Shown here piece by piece: positions 33,957 to 45,347 of a stretch of 64,000 nucleotides of DNA. Made by a program: the position numbers and the translations under genes. The stretch is from Lentinula raphanica (lineage: Eukaryota; Basidiomycota; Agaricomycetes; Agaricales; Omphalotaceae), in NCBI GenBank assembly GCA_027919835.1, contig JANVFP010000055.1, forward strand, positions 1 through 64,000, in the 5' to 3' direction. Below the pieces are notes generated by a model, which saw only the letters and a program-made list of their open reading frames with translations, did no database searches and had not been told where the DNA came from. How positions within the stretch are numbered: position 1 is the first letter of the stretch; each line of letters opens with the position of its first letter.

Positions 33957-34460
33957 TCACAAAACTCTGGCCAATGGTTTCTTCCCTTGCCCCCGTCCCT
34001 GCGCCTTTTCTCCCCCATATCCTCCAACCCCTCCCTCCCGCTCAACATCTAGCTGTGAAGCAGAAGCGCATGAAGAGGGCCTCGTTCGGGTTCGGACACG
34101 ATTGGGATGGGCATAGACGTAGTCGTAGCTAAACAAAAAGATGGCCGTAAGGATACGAACGGATAGAATAGAAACGGCGAACGAATAGAAACGCAAACAC
34201 GTACCTTCCCTCCGTCTCTTTCCCTGCTCCTTCTTCCTCATACTCAGCCCATGTGATCGAGTTCCACTTGTTCTTGCCCTCTGGACTGGGTTTGCATCTG
34301 CGGTTGAGTGAAAATTGGTAGGGAACGACCAAGTGCCGATTCCGTCCTTGTGCATGTAGATACTGCGCGTACGGAGGATATTGAAGGAATTCTCGTGCAA
34401 AACCAGGAGGATCAACAGCTCCTCTTCCCTGCTGCTGTGGATGTAGTTGTCGTTTCGAGC
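33957..34460 (-). CDS. partial two-exon gene, Gln/Pro-rich
   Basis: Exon 34205-34460 and exon 33957-34128 on the minus strand, intron 76 nt. The frame reads GSKRQLHPQQQGRG...EFLQYPPYAQYLHAQG and then NKWNSITWAEYEEEGAGKE. After the splice it has a basic tail ending KKPLARVL. The first exon begins at an acceptor-like site and no start codon was found, so the 5' end is missing or lies in an unseen exon. Related pieces lie at 34645-35290 and 39520-39835. No family recognised. Confidence 0.4.
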   Translation of the reverse strand, partial: ARNDNYIHSSREEELLILLVLHENSFNILRTRSIYMHKDGIGTWSFPTNFHSTADANPVQRARTSGTRSHGLSMRKKEQGKRRREGTCLRFYSFAVSILSVRILTAIFLFSYDYVYAHPNRVRTRTRPSSCASASQLDVEREGGVGGYGGEKAQGRGQGKKPLARVL

Positions 34461-34644
34461 CTGTGTATGCTTCTTTTCAGACAAGTCCCTTGGAGGTAAT
34501 AAGAGAGGACTTTTAAATGCTGATTAGAGTGGGCGGTTGAGCACTGATGGGCCGGTTGAGCACTGATGGGCCGGTTAGGGAAGGGTTGGGAGGGAGAGAG
34601 CTAGATAACTTGTGGAGGGAGAAACAGAAGGATTATGAATTGGG

Positions 34645-35290
34645 TTCAGAACAATGTCTTCCATGTCTTCGCTGCCGTTACTCGTAGTCGTTGAGATGAA
34701 GCGGATTGGATTCCCTGCTCCTCCTTTTGCGGGTATTGAGGGTACGGGTAACGACCCGTTCGTATTAGAGGTGCCTCTTCATCCTCAGAGGAATGGAATT
34801 TGGAGGCCAAAGGGAGTTTGTGCTTGCATTCGTGGAAGTACGCTCCGGAACGGAACAGTGACAGGCATAGTCGTAGTCGTGGCTAGAGAAAAATACAAAT
34901 GTAAGAACGGATAGATAAAACAGACTTTCCGTACCTTTGTCTTTTTCTTCCTCGCACTCCCCCACGTTCGTTGATTGAGGTGGATTGACGTATGTTGAAG
35001 GTAAGGGTAACGACGCGTATTGGAGGTGCCTCTTCATCCTCGGGAGCATTTGGAGGCCAAAGAGACGCATGATAGGGCGTTTGTGCTTGCATTCGTGGAA
35101 GTACGATCCAGAATGGAACAGTGAGAGGTATAGTTGTAGTCGTAGTTGTAGCTTGATAAAAATACAGACGTAAGAACGGATAGATAAAACGAAACGAAAC
35201 GAATATAAGTACCTTTCGTCCTCTTCGTTTTCCCTTTCGTCTTCCTACCCTCCCTTTTGTGCTCGTTCTGATGCTCTGAAACTACATCAG
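34645..35290 (-). pseudogene. related gene fragment with internally repeated exons
   Basis: Two exon-like units on the minus strand share the pattern ...MQAQTP...LWPPN...DEEAP. Each is preceded by a similar intron containing TTTTATCTATCCGTTCTTAC. They relate to the fragment at 33957-34460. Frames differ between units, so they look like a degraded tandem exon duplication. Confidence 0.3.
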
Positions 35291-37838
35291 CCGTTAAAAC
35301 TGAGCCTGTAGCTGATGTTAAGTCATTTCGAACTGGACTGACCCATCTTTTCTCTTCTTTTTCATTTTTGATAACCTATTCTGGTTCAGGTCTTGTTGGT
35401 ATGGGTATGGTAGAGTGTGAGTGGTGCGAGTGCGTGTGTGCAGAACATTGACGTTCAAACGTTCAGGTCGAGCAAACGAGAAGAATGAGATAACCTTCGG
35501 CAGCCCTCGGCGTTATCAGCTCTATTCCTATTCCAGGCCGATTGACGCCCAATTGAGCGCCTACGAAACTCTCTTCTCTCAACAATGACGTTCAAATGCC
35601 AATGCACTAACCTAGACTAACCTCAATATGAACGTTCGAGCTCGTCGAGCCTCAAACTAGCTCAAACTCAACATCACAAAATCGTTCCAGAGCAAAAACG
35701 AAACACGATACAAAACACCCACAACTTCGGCCTCAATATGTTCAAGACGGAATCCATATCAACTTGACCAATCTCGATTCTCAATCTCATAATATCGCTC
35801 TCGAGCGTCAGCAATGCCACTTTTGATGACACAACGACGGTAATGGACCGATCCAGCTGGCCTCTCATAAGCTCTCGTTGACCCTCGTCGCTAGCTGATC
35901 GATCCATTGAGAAGGCCTTGCCGAAGCTCGAGGAGTCAGGAGTCAGGAACTTCAAGGGAAGGAAGGGCTCGAAGGGGGAATATTAAAGACTGAAGCCTTG
36001 AAGCACAAAGGAATGACAGAGGAGGGGAGAACGAGTCAACGGGATCCGATGTACATACTCCGTTGACCGTACGTGTCCTGTCCTATCCTTTTGTTTACTT
36101 CGTACACTTATTCTTTCATCAATTTCAGAATTCATCGTCTCGATGATCGATCCCAACATTGATAGTCATATAATCAACAGTCAATCTCTCCCTACTCTAT
36201 CTAGCATCTATATACACGTATGACGATACAAAATAACACCAGGACCATAATTCACCTCGATCCATGTTAATCAACGCTGCGCACCCGCCCGTTCCAACCC
36301 TCTTTCTCGGAGTTGTTTGAACCTCAAAGTTGGAAGGTTTGGAACTCAACGCGTGATAACTCAAACTTATCATTGTCGACATCTAACGCCGAATAATCGA
36401 ACTCCAAACACAAAAACCTGAGCTCACTAGTAAGTACAGTACTACTACTAGTCTTTCGAACTCAAGTCCTCTAGTGTCCACTATGCTCAACCGTCAACGT
36501 ACGTCCCCTCCCATCTCGACACTTGTTCGTCTTGTCCATCCTGTGTTTGACGTTCGTACGATCATCTCCTTTTATTTGTTCATCCATCTTCTTCATTCCT
36601 TCATTTCATTCGTTCATCTGTTCTTCAACTCTTGTTCATGTTATCGTACATTCTCCAGTCACACGTACGCCTACACAGGGTGATTCCAAAGGGCTCAAGA
36701 CGATAAATGAAAATAGAACTTTTTCTACCGTTGGGATTTGGATGACAAGAAAGAGGAAAGGAGGACAAGGATGATGTCGATTCGTTCTCAAGGTCACAAT
36801 AGGTGATAGTTATCAGCATCTTGTTCGCTCATCTGAAGGCAACATTTGGCTTTGACTAGGAACGGCTCTGTGTGTCGGGGACGTGAGGTGAGCTCTTTTT
36901 CGAGTTCATCGGATCTCCGGGGCTCGGGGGAATGTACAGGAGAGTGATACACTCTACTCTGAGACAAGGTATGTGATACAGGGTGATACATGCTCCATAG
37001 TAATTTGAGCGGTCTCCAGGTACTAGCACGGCTTGCGGTTGAATGGAGAATTATTCATGAAAAAAAGAAATTTTTTTTTCTTCACAACGACATCCTTTTA
37101 CCTCGAACGTGAATGAAGCGAGTTAAAAAAAGGCTCATCAAGTCTCCAGGGCACAAACATACTCCCTGACAGTGATACTAGGTGATACTCCATGGGCCTC
37201 ATGCATAGCCGGACAAATTTGCTCAAGCTCTGTAGGCCACTGACTGCCCTGAGCGGTCTCGAAGATAATCATTTCCTCCTTGATCAATTCATGGCAAAAG
37301 ATATGTAGGACAGTGTAAGACTTAGAAGCCGAAGGGATTGAGTACTATATTTTCATAGGCATCATGTTCTCCGTCGGAAGATTCCATTTTCAATGGAGCT
37401 GGGGTGTTCGCTGGTGTTCGTATACTTTACATTCGAGCCCTCCGAGCCAGGTTAGCGCCTGTTAGCGCAAGCCCCCAAACTACTAGGGCTCAAGCGCTCA
37501 GTGCTCAATGATCATGCTACAGCCTGTCAGCATGATGGTTAAGGTTAGTGGGACTGCCAGGCGAGGGAGGGCGAAGGATGCACACAATAGTATCCCCCGA
37601 TATCCCGTGGGATGGGCCGCACTGATCATCATCTTACGATCAACCCTGTTTCATCACACTTAGCGAGCGATACTGGCAACCGACCCGGAACAGCCCGGAC
37701 CTTACCAGCAGTTTTCGTGGAACATAAAAGACGTCGAAGTAACCTGGTTTTCTCTCAGAGCTGGTCTCTTTGTTACTTCGCGCACATTCTCGCACCCATC
37801 TTCTACCGCTTCAATATCTTCTTTCATCTTCACTCAAA
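35291..37838. other. intergenic, 2.5 kb, little recognised
   Basis: A minus-strand frame at 35674-35955 has a helical-looking core (SKVALLTLESDIMRLRIEIG) but no supported gene structure. A/T homopolymers lie at 37057-37085. From about 37660 the sequence matches 40020 onward (GCGATACTGGCAACCGACCC, CATAAAAGACGTCGAAGTAAC) and is the duplicated promoter of family C. Confidence 0.4.
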
Positions 37839-38726
37839 ATGAACCGTCTTGCCCTTCAAGTGGTTTGTATCGTCAGCGCTGTTTCCACTGCTCTCGCTGC
37901 TCCGACTTTGCTACCTCCTTCGGAAGCTCTTTCTGGTCTCGAAGAGCCTTCCAATGCACCCTTGCACCGATTCCAGGCCGATGAGTTTTCAGCCACGGGG
38001 CTTGATGTTGGTGAGCCCCGAGCTACTACTGTCCTTGTTGATTCTGTCGTGGTCAGTCTCATCATTCACCATACATGACTCTGCCAATGGATTGATACTG
38101 ACTGTACTTCTCTTCTGTTATCTTTGATTATAGGGTTCCAATGACCTCTTTGACAAGACCCGTCCTATTTCTTCTGGCTTAGAGTCTTCCGATGGACTTC
38201 TGCGCCAGCCCCAGGCCGATGAGTTTTCAGTCTCGGGGCTCGATGTTCGTGAGCCCCGAGCTACTACTATTCTTGTTGATTCTGTCGTGGTCAGTCTCAT
38301 CATTCACCATACATGACTCTGATGGATTGATACTGACTGTACTTCTCTTCTGATGTGTTTGATTGTAGGGTTCCGATGACCTCTTTGACAAGACCCGACC
38401 TATTTCTTCTGGCGTAGAGTCTTCTGATGGACTTCTGCGCCAGTCCCAGGCCGATGAGTTTTCAGCCACGGGGCTCGATGTTCGTGAGCCCCAAGCTACT
38501 TCTCTCATTGTTGATCCTGTCACGGTCAGTGTCATTCAACATACCATAACTCTGGATTGATACTGACTATCTCCGTTTTGGAATACCTTTCGATAATAGG
38601 GTTCCAACGATCTCTTCGACAAGACGTGGAAGTTACGAGACGATGCTGATGATGTACGCCTTTCTTTCCTTGCTCGAAATAGTGAATAGAATCAAACATT
38701 TGTTATTCTCCATCCAGCACGATTAA
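37839..38726 (+). CDS. family C secreted protein, copy 1 (early stop)
   Basis: Exons 37839-38051, 38134-38289, 38369-38524, 38600-38653, 38718-38726 give 195 aa. A signal peptide is clear: MNRLALQVVCIVSAVSTALA then A-P. A repeat of about 52 aa (GS-DLFDKTRP...FSATGLDVREPRATT...VD) is encoded by exon 1 (in part), exon 2 and exon 3, each followed by a similar intron starting GTCAGT. The fifth exon begins H-D-stop (TAA). Copy 2 has CAA at this position, and the downstream frame here stays open for another 163 codons to 39215. So this copy is truncated by one C-to-T change, or is read through. Candidate extracellular protein, function unknown. Confidence 0.65.
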
Positions 38727-39215
38727 AGCGCCGTCACAGACCTTTCGTATGACCGCGTCAATTCGAAACTTGGACGGAGGGCTGATGCGTACCCACTAAA
38801 GCCTGAGGACAGGCAACCCGCCGAGAGGCAGGCCCTGCTCAACGTCAATTACAACCAGTTCATCACTTACTGGAATCAAGCAGAGGAATACCACAATCAA
38901 ATCATGTCTCACCCACAATCACAGCGGGGGTCGCACGAAAACCGCCTCTCGATGCAAAATTCTCTCCATTATGGCAACTTAGCCCTTGCTTATCTGCAGG
39001 ATGCCCATCGCTATGGCACGTACCGAACTTACCAGCATCGGGGTCAGCTCCTTTCCGAATACCTGCCCGACTATGCAGCAACAGAAGCAGTGGTGACGGG
39101 TAGAGAACAGGAGTATAACGCTGCTATGGCTGAATTTGAAGATCGTCAACGTCAGCTTCTGCGTGCGATTCGGCGTCCGAATCAGAGCAATAAGTCTAAA
39201 CGTCGAAAACCTTGA
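38727..39215 (+). pseudogene. C-terminal region of family C copy 1 after the stop
   Basis: The frame continuing past TAA 38724-38726 is open to TGA 39213-39215. It aligns with the C-terminal domain of copy 2, including RYGTYRTY and LPDY. A start-codon-led piece (MSHPQSQRGSHENRL) begins at 38904 but is unlikely to be the real start. Confidence 0.55.
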
Positions 39216-40184
39216 CATGAGGAGTTTTTTGGCAGTGCTTACGCTTTGGCTGGTGGTACACCGATAGATGTAATCTGTTCTGATTAGATCCTAGTATTCT
39301 TCTACACTAGTCCATTGCAATAAATCTCAATTGTCACACTCCTTTCCCATTGTTGAATGCGGATAAAAGATACATATCATTAAGTGAGTTTGGGGAAATT
39401 GATCGTTCGAACTTTGAAATGATTTCTCAATATCATTTTCCATTGAGTTGTTGCATATCGTTGTATTCCTCCTTCTCGAATGAGTTCGTGCTCGGTGCTC
39501 GATGTTCAGTGTGTGATATGCGGGGTATCATTTAGTTGATGGGAGAGTAGGGAGGGCCGCCTAGGGTTTCGTTCAGGTTCAGATATAATAGTCATATTTG
39601 TAGCTGGATGAGACATCAATAAACGACATCAACGCAACGAAACGAAACGAACGTTTCCTTCCTTCTGGCGGTTGAGCAGCTGAGATGGGATACAGAATGA
39701 GGCATGAGGCCGAGGAGGTGTATGTGCTTGCGTATACTGCGAAAATGAATAATGAGGGAATTGAGGACAAAGTCCCCCTCCTACAGACCCAGAATAGCCT
39801 CCCTGCTCCTCCTGCTTCGAACCAGATTGACCCATTTTGCTTGTTTTGTTAAATCCTGTCCGTCGTTAACCCTGTACAATCTCTTCTCATCTCGTGAAGT
39901 TTCGTAGGTCGATAGTGTTAGTACGGTGTGTTGGTGCCGAAGTGAGGGGTAATCGTCGTATCGACGTATTGTCACATCACCGCACCCCCACCCTCAGGTC
40001 GACCTACCCCTGATAACTAGGCGATACTGGCAACCGACCCGGAACTTACCAGCACAGCCGGTTTCTAGTCTTCGTGGAACATAAAAGACGTCGAAGTAAC
40101 ATGAATTTCTCTCAGAGCTGGTCTCCAAGTTGTTATTTCTCGCACATTCTCGCACCCATCTTCTACCGCTTCAATACACTCAAA
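39216..40184. other. spacer between family C copies with a small gene fragment
   Basis: On the minus strand 39629-39835 (MGQSGSKQEEQGGYSGSVGG) plus a possible exon at 39520-39605 resembles the gene fragment at 33957-34460. The splice is not clean. From 40020 the duplicated family C promoter begins. Confidence 0.35.
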
Positions 40185-41333
40185 ATGAACCGTCTTGCCC
40201 TTCAAGTGGTTTGTGTCGTCAGCGCTGTTTCCACTGCTCTCGCTGCTCCGACTTTGCTACCTCCTTCGGAAGCTCTTTCTGGTCTCGAAGAGCCTTCCAA
40301 TGCACCCCTCCACCAATTTCAGGCTGATGGGTTTTCAGCCACGGCGGGGCTCAATGTTCGTGAGCCCCGAGCTACTACTATTCTTGTTGATTCTGTCGTG
40401 GTCAGTCTCATCATCCACCATACATGACTCTGATGGATTGATACTGACTGTACTTCTCTTCTGATGTGTTTGATTGTAGGGTTCCGATGACCTCTCTGAC
40501 AAGACCCGTCCTCTTTCTTTTGGCGAAGAGTCTTCCAATGGACTTCTGCGCCATTTCCAGGCCGATGAGTTTTCAGCCACGGGGCTCGATGTTCGTGAGC
40601 CCCAAGCTACTTCTCTCATTGTTGATCCTGTCGCGGTCAGTGTCATTCAACATACCATAACTCTGGATTGATACTGACTATCTCTGTTTTGGAATACTCT
40701 TCTGACAATAGGGTTCCAGTGACCTCTTCGACAAGACGGGAAAGTTACGAGACGACGCTGATGATGTACGCCTTCCTTTCCTTGCTCAAAATAGTCAACA
40801 GAATCAAACATTTGTTGTTCCCCATCTAGCGCGATCAAAGCGCCGTTACAGATCCTTCGTATGCCCGTGTCGATTTGAAACTTGGACGGAGGGCTGATGC
40901 GTCCCAACAAGAGCCTGAGGACAGGCATCCCACCGAGAGGCAGGGCCTGCTCAACGTCCATTACAGCCACTTTGTCAGATATTGGCAAGAAGCACAAAAT
41001 GCCCTTACTGCACTCACGTCTCAAAGTCGGTCAGAGTGGGGTTCGCTCCACAATCGCGGCTGGGGTGAAAATTATGACCATTTTGGCCACCTCGCCATTT
41101 CATATCTGCGGGCTGCCCATCGCTATGGCACGTACCGAACTTACGTGGATGACCACGGCCACGCCGCCGCTCAATACCTTCCCGACTATGGACCATATGA
41201 AGCAGAGGTGACGGCATATGTACAGCAGTTTCAAGCTGCTGCGAGGGAATGGGATCTACGTCTACAAGAGGCGCTTGCGGCTCAGCAGCATGATCTTCAG
41301 AACGGCGGTTCTAAACGCTCTCGAAGACATTAA
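40185..41333 (+). CDS. family C secreted protein, copy 2 (intact)
   Basis: Exons 40185-40400, 40480-40635, 40712-40765, 40830-41333 encode 309 aa. The signal peptide is nearly identical to copy 1. There are two copies of the 52-aa repeat (three in copy 1), then a short linker KLRDDADD. A C-terminal ~165-aa domain follows with RHPTERQGLLNVHYSHFVRYW, RAAHRYGTYRTY, QYLPDYGPYEAEV and a basic end SKRSRRH. No membrane anchor. The conserved aromatic/His-rich C-terminal domain suggests a folded extracellular module, and a secreted effector-like or cell-surface role is possible. No family recognised. Tandem partner of copy 1 with duplicated flanks on both sides. Confidence 0.8.
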
Positions 41334-42477
41334 TGTTTAACATGAGGAGTTTTTTTTGGCAGTGCTTACGCTTTGGCTGGTTATATACCGATAGATGCAA
41401 CCCGTTCTGATTGAATCCTAGGTATTCTTCTACACACTAGCCTGTTGCAATAGATCATGACTGTCACAATCCTTCCAACCCTTTGTGAAACTCTCAACCT
41501 ACTGTACGAATACTACGACCATAAGTTCACCAGGTGTTATGTGTTCATAGTTCACAGGTCTCAGCGGATGACCTCCCGTAGGCCAAAATTTCCTAGACTG
41601 TATTCTATGTAAGCGAGTCTCAGTGAAGGAGGCCAACATTGCGCATAAGGGTGAGCACAATTTTGATGGGAAAATAACCGTTTCCAAACCTCAGGCCTCA
41701 TGAGTTATGAACATTCTGGACTCTGAGGCCCCTCCAGCGCTCCCATGACTGTTTTCGATGGAATTTTCAATCTTCGACATGGAGATGCAGCACGAGCCTC
41801 GAGGTACCATGATAACGCCAACATCCATCGTTCTCTTTCTTTTTTACATCCTCTGAGCCCTCCACTCCTACTTTTGTTACTTAGGCCTCCAAAACACTCA
41901 GTCTTCTACAGTTCAACCTCTGTGCTATGCTTCAAGATGGATTGGGGCCTCAAATGTTGTTTACAGTCTCAGGTTTAGAGGGCAGGGTCACATTGAGAGG
42001 ATTTCAGAGGACAGCCTACAGGTACGTATCGACCCGGTATTGACCTGTCTTCTCAATCATGGTTGTGCGGTTGAATATCACTGTTGCTCGTGGCCGCTCC
42101 CTGAAATATCGGACAGTTACCTCTTGACAAGGTACGGTTCCTTTCCTTCATGCGCTTAAGAGTGTCCTGACATCTCCGCCTGTGCTCTTGTTGTAGCCAA
42201 TGAAAATCCGTAGAGCTATACATTACATATCTACTGCAATGAATCTTGTTACCCATATCTCAACCAACTGCGACGCGTCATTGCATCGTCGTCATCGCGA
42301 TCAGCTCTCATTCGAGGGACAAGGACAATGCTGATATGTCAATCGCACGCGTCTGAATGTGAACTCATAACTCTCGGTCACACCCTTCTTGCTTCACGGC
42401 GGGTCAGCCTACATCTTGTCTCGAGTGCTTGCTGTATCGATCGCGACTCATCATCATCACATAAATTCGAGTACTCT
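41334..42477. other. intergenic, nothing recognised
   Basis: The first 130 bp repeat the 3' flank of family C copy 1 (GGCAGTGCTTACGCTTTGGC). No gene or RNA supported beyond that. Confidence 0.4.
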
Positions 42478-43890
42478 TAACGACCGCATGCCTCCTGACA
42501 TAGTACAGATCCTCCAAACAACGACCTGCGTAATATGATTCACCCGAAACTACCTTCTTTCCAACCACTTCTAGACAATGAGTAGTACAAAGGACATATT
42601 GCATACTGGACTTTCCACCTCCTACACAGCGCACGAATACCATAAAACCAAACATCGACTGGACAAAAACGAACCGTTACGAGTCCCACAGGACTACAGC
42701 AAACTCTTTCACAAACGCAAGTTCGGTATAGAACTGCAGTAGAGTGTGGGCAAAAAGGGGAGGACGACTATAGAGATAGCGGCAGATTGAAAGAATCTGT
42801 TGGTTCTGGCGATACTCTGCGACAGAAGGATGAGGAAAAGAGTGCAGTTGATGGTAGCGTCGAAGAGAAGAAAGGCGCCATTTTCGGAGAAACTAAGAAG
42901 GCGCTGATTGTGAGCTCCAAGCATAGACGTCAATTGGCCGTCATGAATAGGACGCTACCCGACAATTTGAAGTCGTTTTGAGCGAGTGGAAGGAGTGCCG
43001 AAGCTTCGATTTGGTTGTGTAGCGGTCAGCTTTGGACTTCAAAGAACGATGCTGATTCCTGATGGATTAGGAAGAGCGAGATGAGTGGAGTGGGGGCAGA
43101 GGAGGATAACAAGAACATACCGTCAAGCCAAACACCCCTTGGACGCCTTCCTACACGATCTCTTTGTGTGATGATGATTTCCGGGACGCGGTCTTGTTCC
43201 CATTCCCTTGGCTTCTTCCCTTCTGTGTGCCATTCATCGCGTATTCAATGCGTTCGGACATACGCCCGCAATGTTCGTGTTTTGGGCCGATGAAGATCCA
43301 AGATTTGGACGCGGCGTATGCGCGCCACGCCTGCGTTCGAGCTGGAAACGAAGGCCTCCACGAAAATAAGGAAGAGACGGAGCATGGAAAGACTTCTCGA
43401 CCATCGTCAGGTTGAGCGCACAAATCTACGCCAAGCCAAGGCGTAGACAGGACGTTTCCGAACGAGGAGGGTCTGGTAAGGCCAGATGAAGGTGGCGGGT
43501 TATCAAAAGGGGAAGGCAGTCGTTGCCAGGGTTATCTGGCCTTGGCAGAATTAAGAAAAGGCGAGTGAACCGTAGAAGGCGCGCTCCTCCGAGCCAGATC
43601 GTTCAGTTGGACGGATTACGCACAGACTGTCACGAATGGCAGGTCTCGTTGCTGAGGCCTCCATTCTTGTGTCCGTGAGCGCGAGACTGTTCAGCTCGTT
43701 TGAATTTGCGTGCCGCTTTTTGCAGCTCCGCTTTTCCCGCAGAGGGGACAGATACAAAAAGAGCAGATGAAGAATACGCGTCCAAAGCCCAAGTTGGCAG
43801 CCAGCAAAGCCTTGCCTAAGGAGAGGCTGGGCGTCTGCTAGTTGTAGCGGATGTGGACCAACGTTCTTCTCTATTTGCAGCCCCAAAGAT
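42478..43890 (+). repeat. dispersed repeat R, copy 3
   Basis: Matches 31617-32960 almost end to end and 16405-17300 in part. Indels shift all frames relative to the other copies. It lies directly upstream of the second segmental copy of the HAAO-SYGS region. Confidence 0.65.
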
Positions 43891-44451
43891 CAGAGCGTTG
43901 ACCGAAGCATATGCGACGAATCTTACCTGTTGTAGAGGAGTCTCGTTGGTTGGCAGGCTTGTCAAACCCTTCCCTCATCAGCCCTAGTTCGTTCTATGAC
44001 CCTCGAATGCCCCCATGCCACAGCGTATTCTTATAAAGGTGGTTGACAAATTCGACGTTGAGAGAATGAGTGCAAGCAAGTCTCAGGAGACATATGCAGA
44101 AGATCGTTGTGTTGGAAGTCAAGAGCAATCCTACAAATGCGATGTCAGTATAGATTATTCGAACATATTCAAACACAATGACTCTTCAACCAACCTCCTT
44201 CCTCACCCAGTCTCCCAAAACCCCTCCAGTCGATAGTAGCTCTGTGCCCTCGTCCAAGACGTCGTCGAAGTCGAAGTCGAAGTTGAAGCGAGAAAAGCGT
44301 TTGAAGACAGGTTGACCATCGAGACTCGATGTGGTAGTACACTAGTAGGCGTGGGAATTTTTCAGTCACATATACCAGTTCCGACTCTTGGTAGAGTGTC
44401 CCATCATCTTCTCTTCATCCACGAACTCCCTCCTGGCTGTTGAGTGTCTTC
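43891..44451. other. non-coding link between repeat R and the HAAO remnant
   Basis: 44035-44150 matches 17155-17260 (GTTGAGAGAATGAGTG block). No gene supported. Confidence 0.35.
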
Positions 44452-44622
44452 AATATGCTTGCTTCCATCTCCCGTCAATCTTCCAAAGTCGTTAAACGAA
44501 AGCTCTCATCCAAATAAGCCACCTGTGAACAACTCTTGTCTCTACCGCGGCGGTGATTCCATCGTCATGGTCGTGGGAGGTCCTAACAAGAGAATTGACC
44601 ATCGTCTTTTAACCAAACCGAG
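44452..44622 (+). pseudogene. BNA1: HAAO (BNA1) exon 1 remnant
   Basis: Aligns with exon 1 at 7159-7323. KPPVNNSCLYRGGDSIVMVV is recognisable and the copy ends at the donor site (now GTACGA). The start codon is lost, NFPKWL has become NLPKSL, and iron ligand H50 survives only as a displaced His. Exons 2-4 are absent, because SYGS-repeat sequence begins within about 70 bp. Only the copy at 7159 can make enzyme. Confidence 0.85.
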
Positions 44623-44689
44623 GTACGAAGCTTGCTCATTGTGTCAACTTCGATTTCGAAATACGTTAAAATAAAAACGCCAGGACGTC

Positions 44690-45347
44690 TCCAGCAATAA
44701 CGTGATAACGACTCTTACTACCGCTCCACTGCTCGGAACGACAACAACTTCAAGCTCAGCAACTCTCATGGTTCCAACAACCGCGTTAACGACACGTATG
44801 GACCGAAGAACGAGGTTACAGCAACAGTGGTAAAGATTCCTCTTACGGAATCGCGAAACGAGGATAATTCGTATGGTTCCAATGACAAGAGCAATTCATA
44901 CGGCTCGAGGAACACCAGCAACAATACTTACGGTTCCAGCAACAGCGGTAGCGACTCCTATGGGTCGGAAGACGAGGATGTCTCACTCGTATGGTTCCAA
45001 TAATCGCGGTACCGACTCCTACGGTTCAAGGAACGACAATGACAACCATAAGACTTCCTCGTACGGATCCAATAGTGAACAAGATCCGGGCTCATATGGT
45101 TCAAAAAATGAATATGGCAACGATTCGAAACCTTATGGATCCAGGATCGTCCAACAACTCCAACATCAAAAACCAAATTCCATGGACTCTTACATCGACA
45201 AAGGTGTTGCATACGCGGCTCAGAACGCTGGGTATAACCTAGTGAGTCTTCTCTTCTTTATCATTTGGGTTCAAACGGCTAACATGCTAATCGTACCAGG
45301 ACGAGAATACTGCTGCAAAATTTGGTGATGTTATTTCTGGAAACTAG
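44690..45347 (+). pseudogene. SYGS-repeat gene, decayed second copy
   Basis: Corresponds to 9700-10610. The first ~250 bp carry frameshifts. From 44970 the SYGS frame is good through YIDKGVAYAAQNAGYNL, the first intron (45242-45299) is kept, and the next exon stops at TAG 45345-45347. There a one-base loss turns SENLGKFGG into SGN-stop. The N-terminus is deleted together with HAAO exons 2-4. Confidence 0.8.

Noticed and set aside
33957..34484. 175-codon single-exon minus-strand gene starting MSEKKHTQ
   Set aside because: The alternative frame with an intron gives a more coherent protein that resembles the fragment at 39.6-39.8 kb; the unspliced start has no relative.
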